64,000 bases of DNA from Streptomyces sp. DHE7-1 (GCA_016432725.1 JACJDG010000003.1:5796001-5860000), one strand, 5' to 3'. Positions 16,002 through 27,141 are shown, counted from the first letter of the stretch. The notes: generated from the letters alone by a model not told the origin. Numbers and translations are program-made.

Positions 16002-16862
16002 ATGCGTCGTTCGATTGCCCGGGCACTGATCGGGCCCCTGGCCCTGGCGGCCGTGATGACCGCCATACCCCTGACCACCTCGGCCTCCGCGGCCCCGGGC
16101 GGCGTGGTCGTCGGCGGGTTCCCCATAGACGTCTCACAGGCTCCGTGGACCGTGGCACTTTCGAGCCGTGACCGGTTCGGGGGTACGCGGGCGGGGCAGT
16201 TCTGCGGCGGTGCGGCGGTCTCACGGACCACCGTGCTCACCGCGGCACACTGCGTGGCGGACGAGGTCCTGGGAACGCCCCCGAACCGGGTGCGCGACCT
16301 GCGGGTCATAGCGAACCGTACGGACCTGTTGTCCACCAAGGGCGAGGAGATCGCCGTACGGGACGTCCGGGTGAACCCGCGCTACGACGTCGACGGCAAC
16401 TCCGGCGACTTCGCGGTGCTCACACTGGCCGAGCCGCTGCCGCGCGGTGCCGTGGTGGCGATGGCGCCCGAGGGTGATCCCGCGTACAAGCCCGGGACCA
16501 AGGCCCTGGTCTCAGGCTGGGGCGACACCACGGGCGGCGGCGAGTACCCGCGTCACCTCCGCGCCGCACATGTGCGGGTCCTCGAGGACGGTGTCTGCGC
16601 CCGCGCCTATCCCGGCGGTCCGGACGGCACCTACCGGGCCGACACCATGCTCTGCGCGGGAGAGCCCGCGGGTGGCCCGGACGCCTGCCAGGGCGACAGC
16701 GGCGGCCCGCTCGTGGCATCGGGCAGGCTGATCGGGCTGGTGTCCTGGGGGAGCGGGTGCGGGCAGCCAGGAGACCCCGGTGTCTACACCCGGGTGTCCG
16801 ACATCCTCCGGAGCCTGGGAGGGCCGGCAGCGGGTCCCCAGCGGCCCCAGAGGGGCTCCTGA
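16002..16862 (+). CDS. secreted trypsin-like serine protease (S1 family)
   Basis: The 286-residue precursor has an arginine-containing n-region, a hydrophobic core and a signal peptidase I site after TTSASA (about residue 30), so it should be exported. The mature part begins near VVVGGFPI, which resembles the chymotrypsin-fold IVGG start. The triad is visible as H83 (TAAHC), D136 (NSGDFAVL) and S233 (QGDSGGPL). D227, six residues before the catalytic Ser, is the trypsin specificity residue for Arg/Lys cleavage. The His and Ser loops each contain the expected Cys partners. GAGGAA lies six bases before the ATG. It stands alone between two strong terminators downstream of hrdB. Confidence 0.94.
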   Translation: MRRSIARALIGPLALAAVMTAIPLTTSASAAPGGVVVGGFPIDVSQAPWTVALSSRDRFGGTRAGQFCGGAAVSRTTVLTAAHCVADEVLGTPPNRVRDLRVIANRTDLLSTKGEEIAVRDVRVNPRYDVDGNSGDFAVLTLAEPLPRGAVVAMAPEGDPAYKPGTKALVSGWGDTTGGGEYPRHLRAAHVRVLEDGVCARAYPGGPDGTYRADTMLCAGEPAGGPDACQGDSGGPLVASGRLIGLVSWGSGCGQPGDPGVYTRVSDILRSLGGPAAGPQRPQRGS

Positions 16863-16883
16863 GGGTTCCACGGAGGTACAAGT

Positions 16884-16920
16884 ACGGGCGGCCGCTCCTG
16901 GAAAGGGAGCGGCCGCCCGT
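16884..16920. terminator. bidirectional terminator
   Basis: A 15-bp perfect stem (ACGGGCGGCCGCTCC at 16884-16898 and its complement at 16906-16920) with a 7-nt loop sits between the convergent protease and DUF7455 genes. It can serve both. Confidence 0.85.
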
Positions 16921-16962
16921 TCACCGGCCTGTGCCGGGGCTGGCTCGTCGTGTGTGCGAGAT

Positions 16963-17193
16963 TCAGCGCTCTTCTTCCGAAGCGGTGCTCGGAGCGGACG
17001 TCAGCCGCTCTGTCTCGTCCTGTATCTCAGCGGCGATCTTCTTGAGTTCCGGCTCGAACTTGCGACCGTGGTGGGCGCAGAAGAGCAGTTCTCCGCCGCT
17101 GAGCAAGACGACGCGCAGGTATGCCTGGGCGCCACAGCGGTCGCAGCGATCGGCGGCCGTCAACGGGCTCGCGGGGGTCAGAACAGTAGTCAC
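16963..17193 (-). CDS. small DUF7455-type zinc-ribbon-like protein
   Basis: The 76-residue protein has a central pattern CDRCGAQAYLRVVLLSGGEL followed by LLFCAHHGRKF. The two CxxC/CxxH pairs are spaced to bind one zinc, and an acidic tail follows (ETERLTSAPSTASEEER). Small proteins of this form lie next to hrdB and parE in many actinobacteria. The function is unknown. It is convergent with the protease gene and divergent from parE. Confidence 0.85.
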   Translation of the reverse strand: MTTVLTPASPLTAADRCDRCGAQAYLRVVLLSGGELLFCAHHGRKFEPELKKIAAEIQDETERLTSAPSTASEEER

Positions 17194-17481
17194 GTCGCCT
17201 CTTCTCTAGCTCGACGAGCTGTCGTACCAGGGTCAACATCCAACCAGCCCGAAAACGTTCCCGCTCGTGGCTTTTCCTCGAAAAAATCTTCCGGGGCGGC
17301 TGTCTGCTGCCGGTTGGCGGCGAATGTGCCGTAGTGCGTGTCTTGGGTGCTTACGGTTTCGCGCGGTATCCGGTCTTCCGTCCTCCCGGCTGGGTTGCCG
17401 GTTGTTCATGAGGACGTGCCCGGAGCCTAAATGGTTCATGCCTCCAAGGGAACGTGATGTGGACTTCACCCCATCGAGGGA

Positions 17482-17511
17482 TCGAACATCCATACGACCG
17501 TGGACTAGGGT
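17482..17511 (+). promoter_or_regulatory. candidate promoter of parE
   Basis: TCGAAC (17482-17487) and TAGGGT (17506-17511) are 18 bases apart, a plausible HrdB-type promoter 120 bp ahead of the parE start. The -35 overlaps TCGAAC-4-ATACGA, which matches one half of an actinobacterial LexA box (TCGAAC-4-GTTCGA) but has two mismatches in the other half. The rest of the 440-bp gap between the DUF7455 gene and parE shows nothing else I can name. Confidence 0.4.
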
Positions 17512-17633
17512 GAGATTTCGACGAGGGTGGCGTTACAACGGCTCTACCAGGCCTCGGTACCCTCTGAGCGGCAACCGAAGCCGCCCCCTTACCCACAAGG
17601 GGGTCACCTGAAATTCAGCGAGGAGCGAACCGC

Positions 17634-19757
<2,124 letters not shown>

Positions 19758-19766
19758 CCGCACCAC

Positions 19767-19820
19767 CCGGCCTCGGCCGGCCGATCCGCCGACCCGGGCG
19801 GACCGACCGGCCGAGGCCGG
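19767..19820 (+). terminator. terminator of parE
   Basis: CCGGCCTCGGCCGG at 19767-19780 pairs perfectly (14 bp) with 19807-19820 across a 26-nt loop, just after the parE stop. Confidence 0.7.
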
Positions 19821-19842
19821 CTCGATTCGGGCGTGCTGCCGT

Positions 19843-19864
19843 CTCTCCACCCGTGGGTGGAGAG
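19843..19864. repeat. tight palindrome (10-bp arms)
   Basis: CTCTCCACCC at 19843-19852 and GGGTGGAGAG at 19855-19864 flank only two bases. It is placed 128 bp before the DUF1453 gene start. The short loop disfavours RNA folding and suits a dimeric regulator site, but a second terminator for parE is possible. Confidence 0.45.
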
Positions 19865-19991
19865 CGGCCGGCCCCTCGATTCCACCCGCGATCCACCCCC
19901 GCTCCGATCTCCCGGACGACTGGTTTCCGTAGCTTCGATGGTGTCGGCGGCACACGCTCCCGACACCACCATCTCGCTCACGGAGGCAGTG

Positions 19992-20513
19992 ATGTCCGGG
20001 TTCGTCAACGCGCTGGTGATCGTGGCCGTCGCCGCCGTGGTGATCGCGCGGCAGTTCCGTACCCGCGCGATCGACACGGACCGGCGCTGGTGGCTGCTGC
20101 CCGTGATCCTCGCGGTGGTGGCCCTCCGTGAACCCGGCATACTCGACGACCACCACCCCACAGCCTCTGCCGCCCTGCTCGCCGTCGAACTGCTCATCGG
20201 CGTGATCACGGGCGCCGGCTGGGCCTGGACCACACGGATCTGGACGGCGCCGGACGGCGTCGTGTGGACCAGGAGCACCAAGGCCAGCGCCGTCGTCTGG
20301 CTCGTCGGCCTAGCCCTGCGTGCCGGCGTCTTCGCCCTCGGCACCGCGTCAGGCGTGCACCACGACAGTTCCGCGCTGATGCTGGGTCTCGCCGCCACCC
20401 TGCTGGTGCGTGCCGGAATCCTGGCCTGGCGGGCACAGTCCCTCGGCGGCCCGAGCCGCCCGGCCCCCGCCTACGGTGACGACATGCGCCTCGCGTGGAA
20501 GGAGCGCGTGTGA
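19992..20513 (+). CDS. DUF1453-type integral membrane protein
   Basis: The 173-residue protein has about four to five membrane helices (VNALVIVAVAAVVIARQF, RWWLLPVILAVVAL, SAALLAVELLIGVITGAGWA, AVVWLVGLALRAGVFAL). The early cytoplasmic RQFRTRAIDTDRRWW segment is like the CcdC/DUF1453 family. Its stop overlaps the next start as GTGTGA, so it is translationally coupled to a sensor kinase and response regulator. A role in sensing or in the same envelope response is plausible but unproven. Start ATG 19992 has GGAGGCA upstream. Confidence 0.8.
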   Translation: MSGFVNALVIVAVAAVVIARQFRTRAIDTDRRWWLLPVILAVVALREPGILDDHHPTASAALLAVELLIGVITGAGWAWTTRIWTAPDGVVWTRSTKASAVVWLVGLALRAGVFALGTASGVHHDSSALMLGLAATLLVRAGILAWRAQSLGGPSRPAPAYGDDMRLAWKERV

Positions 20514-21660
20514 CGGAGAACGCTCTGACCCGCTGGCCGAGCCGGGAGGCGCTCGGCCGGGCGGGCATCAGCCGGCCCCGCCGGATGCTCGCCTGGGCGG
20601 TCCGGTTCCTGGTACTCGCCCTGCTGCTGTGGGGCGCCTTCAGCCAGAGACACGTCGGCGTCTGGGGGGCGCTCGCGGCCGCGGCGGGAGTTCTGCTCGC
20701 CGGACTCGTCGCCTGGGCGTTCTTCCACACCACCTATGAGCACCGGCTGGTGTCCTCGCTCGCGCTCATGGCGGTGCTCCTGGGCATCGCGGTGGCAGCA
20801 GAGGCCACCGGGTTCAGAGGGCCGGCCCTGGTGATCTGGTGCGGTTGCGGAGTCTCGGCCCTGGAGCGGCTGCCCCTGGGGCCGCGCTTCCCGTGACGTC
20901 CGTGGCGCTGGCCTCGTTCTCCGCCTTCAACAACGACGTGTGGCTCACCACGGCCGCAACGGTGGCGGGCATGGCCCTCGCCGGATATGTGCTGCGGCTC
21001 GACGCGGAGGCCCGGGGCGGCGCACAGCGTCTGCTGGCCCAGGAGCGCGCCGCCCGTGCCGCCGAGGCGGAATCGGCGGCGCTGGCCGAACGGGCGAGGA
21101 TCGCCCGGGAGATCCACGACGTGCTCGCACACAGCCTCTCGGCGCAGCTGGTGCACCTGGAGGCCGCCCGGTTGCTGATCGAGCGCGGTGCGGACCGGAA
21201 CCAGATCCTGGAGCGGGTGGTGGCCGCCCGGGGCATGGCCCGCGACGGCCTCGCCGAGACCAGGCAGGCCCTGAGCGCGCTGCGTGGTGATCTGACCCCG
21301 CTGGAGGAGTTCCTGACCGGACTCGTCAGCGCGGCCGACGGTGCCGATGTCACCGTCACGGGTGAGCGCAGACCGCTGCCGGCCGAGGCGTCCCAGGCCG
21401 TGCGACGCGTCGCGCAGGAGGCGCTGACGAACGTCCGCAAGCACGCCCAGGGTGCCAAGGTGCAGCTGCGGCTCGACTACGGCGAGCACGAAGTCACACT
21501 GGGCGTACGGGACTCGGGCGGTCGTCCGGGCGAACTCACGGCTTCCGGCGGCGGGTACGGTCTGCGGGGGATGCGGGAGCGCGCCGAGCTGCTGGGGGGT
21601 TCGCTCGACGCTGGGCCGGACGAGGAAGGGTTCTTGGTGACGCTGAAGGTGCCCGTATGA
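20510..21660 (+). CDS. NarL/DesK-type sensor histidine kinase (one frameshift as sequenced)
   Basis: GTG 20510 overlaps the previous stop by four bases. The first 120 residues hold four membrane segments. The remainder is a HisKA_3 kinase with the phosphoacceptor block ARIAREIHDVLAHSLSAQL and the ATPase blocks RVAQEALTNVRKHAQG and GYGLRGMRERAELLGG. The membrane part and kinase part lie in different frames. Adding one C at 20882-20883 gives GPALPVTSVALASFSAF and an uninterrupted protein of about 383 residues. It phosphorylates the LuxR-type regulator encoded immediately downstream (ATGA overlap). The signal is unknown. Confidence 0.85.
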
Positions 21661-22337
21661 CGGAGGCCGGGGAGAGGAAGCCCGCGCGGGTCGTGGTCGC
21701 CGACGACCAGACCGTGGTCCGGGAAGGCATCGTGATGCTGCTGGGTCTGCTGCCCGGCCTGGAAGTGGTGGGGTCCGCCGGGGACGGTGAGGAGGCGGTG
21801 CGGCTGGTCGCCGAACTCGCTCCGGACGTGGTGCTGATGGACCTGCGGATGCCGCGCTGTGACGGAGTGGAGGCCACGCGCCGGATCCGGTCGGAGTACC
21901 CGGGAACCCAGGTGGTGGTCCTCACCACTTTCGGGGACGACGAGTCGCTGTTCCCGGCGCTGCACGCGGGAGCCCGCGGCTATCTGACCAAGGACGCGGG
22001 CGGCGACGAGATCGTGCGGGCCGTGCAGAGCGTTCTGTCGGGAGAGGCGGGACTGGCGCCGAGCGTCCAGCGGCGGCTGCTGGAGAGACTGTCGGAGCCC
22101 GCGCCGGCGCCGGTACCTGTCGCGACCGAGGCGCCCGACGGGCTGACCGCCCGGGAGGCCGAGGTCCTGGTGCTGATCGCCGAGGGCCTGAGCAACCAGG
22201 AGATCGCCCGTCGGCTGCACGTCTCCACGGCGACGGTGAAGACCCACATCAACAACCTCTTCGCCAAGACCGGGCTCAAGGACCGGGCGCAGGCGGTGCG
22301 TTACGCCTATGCGAAGGGACTGGTGCGGCCCCAGTGA
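21657..22337 (+). CDS. NarL/LuxR-type response regulator
   Basis: The 226-residue protein has a receiver domain (VVVADDQTVVREGI, phosphoacceptor Asp in VLMDLRMP, conserved Thr in VVLTTFGDD, Lys in GYLTKDAG). A LuxR HTH follows (LTAREAEVLVLIAEGLSNQE then TVKTHINNLFAKTGL). It overlaps the kinase gene by four bases, so the pair is one operon with the DUF1453 membrane gene. No target site is evident in the window. Confidence 0.93.
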   Translation: MTEAGERKPARVVVADDQTVVREGIVMLLGLLPGLEVVGSAGDGEEAVRLVAELAPDVVLMDLRMPRCDGVEATRRIRSEYPGTQVVVLTTFGDDESLFPALHAGARGYLTKDAGGDEIVRAVQSVLSGEAGLAPSVQRRLLERLSEPAPAPVPVATEAPDGLTAREAEVLVLIAEGLSNQEIARRLHVSTATVKTHINNLFAKTGLKDRAQAVRYAYAKGLVRPQ

Positions 22338-22411
22338 AATGAGTCACCTGATGGGGTGAAGCGCCCTGGGAAGAGAAGTCACGGATCTTCCCGGTCTGTC
22401 CATCCTTGGGT

Positions 22412-22960
22412 ATGCAGTCAAGCGACGGTCGTGCCCGGGGAGCCGGGGACGGTGCCGGGAGTTCGGCCGGCAATCACGAAGACCATCACATGGCCTCCCG
22501 CGAGGTGAGATACGAGGACCCCTGGTACGACGCCCTGGCCTCCGGCTGGGGTGAACCGGACGGCACCGGCACGCCGGCCCGGGCCGTACCGGCACCGCGC
22601 GGGGAGTCGGACGCGGCTGCGCTCCGCGCCCGCGACGTGTACCTCGAGGTGCAGCGCAGCGAGGCCTTCCAGGAAGTGCGCGGCCGGTACCGGAGGTTCG
22701 TGGTGCCGGCCGGCGCCGCCTTCCTCGTCTGGTACGTGGCGTACGTGGTCACGGCGACGACCGCTCCGGGGCTCATGGCGAGGCCGGTGGTGGGGGCGGT
22801 GAACGTCGGAATGCTGGCAGGAATCGGCCAGTTCCTCAGCACCTTTCTGCTCACCTGGGGCTACGCCCGGCATGCTCGGCTGCGCCGGGACCGGATCGCG
22901 CTCGAACTGCGCTGGAACACCCAGGAACTGACCCGCGGAGCCCGGGGAGGCGCCTCGTGA
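22412..22960 (+). CDS. DUF485-family membrane protein (symporter partner)
   Basis: The 182-residue protein has an N-terminal soluble region of about 85 residues. The DUF485 module follows (EAFQEVRGRYRRFVVP, then two membrane helices AGAAFLVWYVAYVVTA and VGMLAGIGQFLSTFLLTWGY). DUF485 proteins are encoded just before SSS-family acetate-type symporters, as here with a four-base GTGA overlap, and are thought to be accessory subunits. ATG 22412 is chosen. ATG 22490 (MASREVRYEDPWYD) is the alternative, and neither has a clear ribosome-binding site. Confidence 0.85.
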   Translation: MQSSDGRARGAGDGAGSSAGNHEDHHMASREVRYEDPWYDALASGWGEPDGTGTPARAVPAPRGESDAAALRARDVYLEVQRSEAFQEVRGRYRRFVVPAGAAFLVWYVAYVVTATTAPGLMARPVVGAVNVGMLAGIGQFLSTFLLTWGYARHARLRRDRIALELRWNTQELTRGARGGAS

Positions 22961-24549
22961 CCGGCGAGCACCAGACACTGGCACTGCTGCTGTTCAGCGG
23001 GTTCGTGGCCGTCACCCTGGCGATCACGACCTGGGTGAGCCGCAGGCGGCACGGTTCCGCGGAGGAGTTCTACGCCGGCGGGCGGTTGTTCTCCCCGATG
23101 GAGAACGGTTTCGCGGTCTCGGGCGACTACGTGTCGGCCGCCTCCTTCCTCGGGGTCACCGGGCTCATCGCGCTGTACGGGTACGACGGGCTGCTGTACG
23201 TGGTGGGGTTCTTCGTGGCCTGGCTGGTCGTGCTGTTCCTGGTGGCGGAACTGGTGCGCAACTGCGGGCGGTTCACGCTCGCCGACGTGGTCGCCGCGCG
23301 CATGAGCGAGCGGCCGGTACGGATCGCGGCGGGCACCGCCTCGGTCACCGTGTCCGTCATGTACCTGGTGGCCCAGATGGTGGGCGCGGGCAGCCTGGTG
23401 GCCCTGCTGCTGGGGCGCACGAGCGGGACGGCCCAGGCGTGGACGGTCATCGCGGTCGGCGCCCTGATGGTGACCTATGTGTCGCTGGGCGGGATGCGGG
23501 CAACCACGTGGATCCAGATCGTGAAGGCGGTCCTGCTGCTCAGCGGGACGGTCGCGCTGACCGTGCTGGTGCTGGTGCGCTTCCACGGCGACCTGGACCG
23601 GCTGCTGGTCACGGCGGCCGAACGCAGCGGCCACGGCGACGCGTTCCTGGCGCCGGGGCTGAAGTACGGCGGGAGTTGGACCGCCCGCCTCGACTTCATC
23701 AGCCTGGGCCTCGCCCTGGTGCTGGGCACGGCGGGGCTGCCGCACATCCTCTCCCGCTTCTACACCGTGCCCACCGCGCGGGCCGCCCGCCGCTCCGCGG
23801 TGTGGTCCATCGGCCTGATCGGCGGCTTCTACCTGATGGCGATCGTGCTCGGTTTCGGGGCCGCCGCCGTGGTCGGTCCCGAGGCCCTTCGCCGCTCCAA
23901 CGCGGCCGGGAACACGGCGATGCCCCTGCTCGCCCTCGATCTCGGCGGAGGCGTCGGCTCCACGGGCGGTACGGTGCTGTTCGCGGTGGTCGCCGCCGTG
24001 GCCTTCGCGACGATCCTCGCGGTGGTCGCCGGGATCACCCTCGCCTCCTCGGCGTCCGTGGCCCACGACCTGTACGCGTCGCTGCGGCGTCCGCACACCA
24101 AGGCGCGCGGCGAGGTCGCGGTGGCCCGTGCCGCGGCCGTGGGCATCGGCGTCGTCGCGATCGCGCTCGGTCTGCTGGCCCGCGACCTGAACGTCGCCTT
24201 CCTCGTCGGTCTGGCCTTCGCCGTGGCCGCCTCGGCGAACCTGCCGGTGCTGGTGTACTCGCTGTTCTGGCGGGCCTTCACCACACGCGGCGCCGTGTGG
24301 GCCGTATACGGCGGACTGGTCCCGGCTCTCGTGCTGGTGGTGCTGTCCCCGGTGGTGTCCGGAAGCCCGGGTTCGCTGTTCCCGGACATCGACCTGCAGT
24401 ACTTCCCCCTGCAGAACCCGGGCATCGTCTCCATCCCGTTGGGCTTCCTGGCGGGCTGGCTGGGCACGGTGACCTCGGACGAGGTCGCCGACGAGGCCAA
24501 GTACGCGGAGACCGAGGTGCGGTCGCTGACCGGCGCGGGCGCCGTCTAG
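22957..24549 (+). CDS. SSS-family cation/monocarboxylate symporter (ActP/MctC-like)
   Basis: The 530-residue, roughly 13-TM sodium:solute symporter carries family landmarks RRRHGSAEEFYAGGRLFSP, SGDYVSAASFLGVTGLIALY, SLGGMRATTWIQIVKAVLLL and GLPHILSRFYTVPTARAARR. It resembles the acetate/pyruvate/propionate branch that uses a DUF485 partner. Its proximity to CitB-type regulators and citrate synthases fits carboxylate uptake. It is convergent with the CitB-type regulator gene that follows, 73 bp away. The substrate is inferred from family only. Confidence 0.9.
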   Translation: MTGEHQTLALLLFSGFVAVTLAITTWVSRRRHGSAEEFYAGGRLFSPMENGFAVSGDYVSAASFLGVTGLIALYGYDGLLYVVGFFVAWLVVLFLVAELVRNCGRFTLADVVAARMSERPVRIAAGTASVTVSVMYLVAQMVGAGSLVALLLGRTSGTAQAWTVIAVGALMVTYVSLGGMRATTWIQIVKAVLLLSGTVALTVLVLVRFHGDLDRLLVTAAERSGHGDAFLAPGLKYGGSWTARLDFISLGLALVLGTAGLPHILSRFYTVPTARAARRSAVWSIGLIGGFYLMAIVLGFGAAAVVGPEALRRSNAAGNTAMPLLALDLGGGVGSTGGTVLFAVVAAVAFATILAVVAGITLASSASVAHDLYASLRRPHTKARGEVAVARAAAVGIGVVAIALGLLARDLNVAFLVGLAFAVAASANLPVLVYSLFWRAFTTRGAVWAVYGGLVPALVLVVLSPVVSGSPGSLFPDIDLQYFPLQNPGIVSIPLGFLAGWLGTVTSDEVADEAKYAETEVRSLTGAGAV

Positions 24550-24622
24550 CGGGGACGGGTGCACGGGGCGGCCGCGCCGCGCGTGGACGCGGTGCGGCGC
24601 GCCAGCCGGCGGGTACCGGCGC

Positions 24623-25314
24623 TCACGGTGCCACCCATGTGTACCGGTGCTCCGGGCGGCCGGTGTCGCCGTACTTCAGGGAGAGGCTGAGGCGGCCCGC
24701 CTGTTCGAGGTGGCGGAGGTAGCGCTGGGCCGTGGAGCGGCTCAGGCCGGTGCGTGCCGCGACCTCGTGGGCGGACAGCGGCTGGTCCGCGCCGTGCAGT
24801 ACGTCGCAGATGAGGTCCGTGGTGGGCTCCGAGTGGCCGCTGGGAAGGCCCGGGCGGTCGGGGCCGGGGAGGTGCGCAGCGCGCCGAAGATCCGGTCGAC
24901 CTGCTCCTGTCCCGTCAGCCCCCGGCCGCCGACCCGGTCCACGGTGCGGCGCAGGGCCGCGTAGGAGTTCAGACGGGTGCGCAGCGCGGCGAAGGTGAAG
25001 GGCTTGACCAGATAGTGCAGGGCGCCCAGCCGCATGGCCTGCTGGACGGTCGTGACGTCGCCGGCCGCCGTGATCATGATGACGTCGGTGCCGTGGCCCT
25101 GCTCCCGCATGCGGTGGACGAGTTCGAGACCGGTCCGGTCCGGCAGGTAGTGGTCGAGCAGAACCAGGTCGATGGCGGCGCGTTCGAGGGCGGCCAGAGC
25201 CTGTGCGGCGCTGTGCGCGCGGGCGGCCACCCGGAAACCGGGAACCTTCCCCACGTACTTGGCGTTTATCTCTGCGACGCGGAAGTCGTCGTCCACGACC
25301 AGGACGTCAATCAT
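24623..25314 (-). CDS. CitB/DcuR-type response regulator, orphan copy (one frameshift as sequenced)
   Basis: ATG 25314 begins MIDVLVVDDDFRVAEINAKY. The receiver has its phosphoacceptor in LVLLDHYLPD, and VKPFTFAALRTRL ends the domain. The CitB-type C-terminal HTH is out of frame as sequenced. Adding one G on the top strand at G4 24860-24863 restores LICDVLHGADQPLSAHEVAA and the ending RPEHRYTWVAP, giving 230 residues. It is closely similar to the regulator at 28306-28986 yet has no adjacent kinase. It is divergent from the ABC operon, with repeat-rich DNA between them, so it is a likely regulator of that operon. Confidence 0.85.
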
Positions 25315-25374
25315 CGGGCCTCTCCTCCAAGGCCGGCGAGCGTTAAGCCCGTGTTTCGGCTCCGCAGTTGTAAC

Positions 25375-25428
25375 GCGAGCAAAATGAGCACAACAGGTGC
25401 TTGCGAGCAAAAGAACGGCATGTGCTCA
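25375..25428. promoter_or_regulatory. repeat-rich divergent control region (candidate CitB-type binding sites)
   Basis: The decamer GCGAGCAAAA occurs twice in direct orientation (25375-25384 and 25403-25412, 28 bp apart). TGAGCAC at 25385-25391 is the inverted partner of GTGCTCA at 25422-25428. The region lies between the divergent starts of the orphan CitB-type regulator and the ABC operon. A-rich direct repeats in a very GC-rich genome are conspicuous and suit response-regulator binding. Confidence 0.5.
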
Positions 25429-25472
25429 CAAGACTGCTGCTGTGGCCGGGGCCACACCTACCGTCCCGGGCC

Positions 25473-26288
25473 ATGAGCACAGACACCAGCCCCGCCATCG
25501 AGCTACGGGGCGCGAGCAAAACCTTCAGGACCCCGTCGGGGGGTCTGTACACGGCCGTGCGCGGCCTGGACCTCACCGTGCGGCGCGGCGAGTTCGTGGC
25601 CGTCGTCGGGCCGACCGGCTGCGGGAAGTCCACGACGCTGACCCTGGTCAGCGGCCTGGAGGAGCCCAGCGAGGGCGAGGTGCTGGTGGCCGGGGAGCCG
25701 GTCGACGGCGTCGGTGACAAGGTCGGCTTCGTCTTCCAGCAGGACGCCACCTTCCCCTGGCGGACGGTGCTGTCCAACGTGATGGCGGGGCCCCGCTTCC
25801 GTGGCGTGCCCAAGGCGGAGGCCAGGCAGAAGGCCCGCGAGTGGCTGGCCCGGGTCGGTCTCGCGGCCTTCGAGGACCGCTACCCGCACCAGCTCTCCGG
25901 CGGCCAGCGCAAGCGCGTCGCCCTCGCCGCCACCTTCGTCAACGACCCCGAGATCCTGCTGATGGACGAGCCGTTCTCGGCGCTCGACGTGCAGACCCGC
26001 GCGCTGATGTCGGACGAACTGCTGGAGCTGTGGGAGGGCACGGGCGCCTCGGTCGTCTTCGTCACCCACGACCTGGAGGAGTCCATCGCGCTGGCCGACA
26101 AGGTCGTCGTGATGACCGCGGGGCCCGCGACCGTGAAGCAGGTCTTCGACATCGATCTGCCGAGGCCCCGCAAGGTCGAGTCGGTGAGGCTGGAGCCGCG
26201 GTTCATCGAGATCTACCGCGAGATCTGGGAGTCCCTCGGCGAAGAGGTCCGCATCACCCGCGAGAGGGGTGCCGCGAATGTCGCCTGA
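25473..26288 (+). CDS. ABC transporter ATP-binding protein (SsuB/TauB/ThiZ-like)
   Basis: The 271-residue ATPase of an importer is complete: Walker A GPTGCGKST, Q-loop FVFQQDATFPWRTV, signature LSGGQRKRVALA, Walker B ILLMDEPFSALD and H-loop VVFVTHDLEESIALAD. The residues after the Q-loop (DATFPWRTVLSNV) are typical of the nitrate/taurine/sulfonate/pyrimidine importer subfamily. ATG 25473 is chosen. The gene overlaps the permease start by 11 bases and forms one operon with the permease and binding protein. Confidence 0.93.
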   Translation: MSTDTSPAIELRGASKTFRTPSGGLYTAVRGLDLTVRRGEFVAVVGPTGCGKSTTLTLVSGLEEPSEGEVLVAGEPVDGVGDKVGFVFQQDATFPWRTVLSNVMAGPRFRGVPKAEARQKAREWLARVGLAAFEDRYPHQLSGGQRKRVALAATFVNDPEILLMDEPFSALDVQTRALMSDELLELWEGTGASVVFVTHDLEESIALADKVVVMTAGPATVKQVFDIDLPRPRKVESVRLEPRFIEIYREIWESLGEEVRITRERGAANVA

Positions 26289-27141
26289 GGTGCTCAGCAC
26301 GCCGGTCGTCGACACGGTCAAGGTCCCGGGCCGCGCGGAGTCACGCGCTCAGGCCGCCCGCAGACGCAAGGTGGTCGTCACCGCCGCGCGGGTGCTCCTC
26401 CTGGTGGCCGTGCTCGGCCTGTGGGAGGCGCTGTCCCGCGCCGAGATCATCGATCCGTTCAACTTCTCCATGCCCTCGAAGATCTGGGACCAGATCACCA
26501 CCTGGGTGCTGCACGGCACCGCGCAGGGCTCCCTGGGCGAGCAGATCTGGTACACGCTGCACGAGGCGCTGCTCGGCTGGGCCATCGGCGTCATCGCCGG
26601 TGTGGTGTTCGGTATCGCTCTGGGGCGGATCGCCTTCCTCGCCGATGTCCTCGGTCCGTACATCAAGGTCCTCAACTCCCTTCCCAGGATCGTCCTGGCC
26701 CCGATCTTCGTGATCTGGTTCGGCCTGGGCCCCGCCTCCAAGGTCGCGTCGGCCGTGGTGCTGGTGTTCTTCCCGGTGTTCTTCAACGCCTTCCAGGGTG
26801 CCCGCGAGGTCGACCGCAACCTGGTGGCCAACGCCCGGATCCTCGGCGCGAGCGACCGCAAGGTGACGCTGCAGGTGGTCGTCCCCTCGGCGACCTCCTG
26901 GATCTTCACCAGCCTCCATGTCAGCTTCGGCTTCGCCCTCATCGGCGCCATCGTCGGCGAGTACATCGGCGCCACGAAGGGCATCGGCCTGCTCGTCGCC
27001 GCGTCCCAGGGCACCTTCAACGCCGCCGGTGTCTACGCCGCGATGGTCATCCTCGCCGTCGTCGCGCTCCTCGCCGAGGGGCTGCTGACCTTCGCCGAGC
27101 GCCGCATCTTCCGGTGGAAGCCGGCGAACTCCGACCACTGA
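26278..27141 (+). CDS. ABC transporter permease (SsuC/TauC/ThiX-like)
   Basis: The 287-residue protein has a cytoplasmic N-terminus, six predicted membrane segments (VLLLVAVLGLWEALSR, LLGWAIGVIAGVVFGIALG, AAMVILAVVALLAEGLLTF and others) and the inner-membrane-component EAA loop (ANARILGASDRKVTLQVVVP). It forms the membrane channel for the importer. GAGAGGGG lies seven to eight bases ahead of ATG 26278, within the end of the ATPase gene. Confidence 0.93.
   Translation: MSPEVLSTPVVDTVKVPGRAESRAQAARRRKVVVTAARVLLLVAVLGLWEALSRAEIIDPFNFSMPSKIWDQITTWVLHGTAQGSLGEQIWYTLHEALLGWAIGVIAGVVFGIALGRIAFLADVLGPYIKVLNSLPRIVLAPIFVIWFGLGPASKVASAVVLVFFPVFFNAFQGAREVDRNLVANARILGASDRKVTLQVVVPSATSWIFTSLHVSFGFALIGAIVGEYIGATKGIGLLVAASQGTFNAAGVYAAMVILAVVALLAEGLLTFAERRIFRWKPANSDH

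Noticed and set aside
22861..24564. Minus-strand frame rich in His, Gln and Arg opposite the symporter
   Set aside because: Its composition is typical of an antisense shadow; the symporter frame has clear family motifs.
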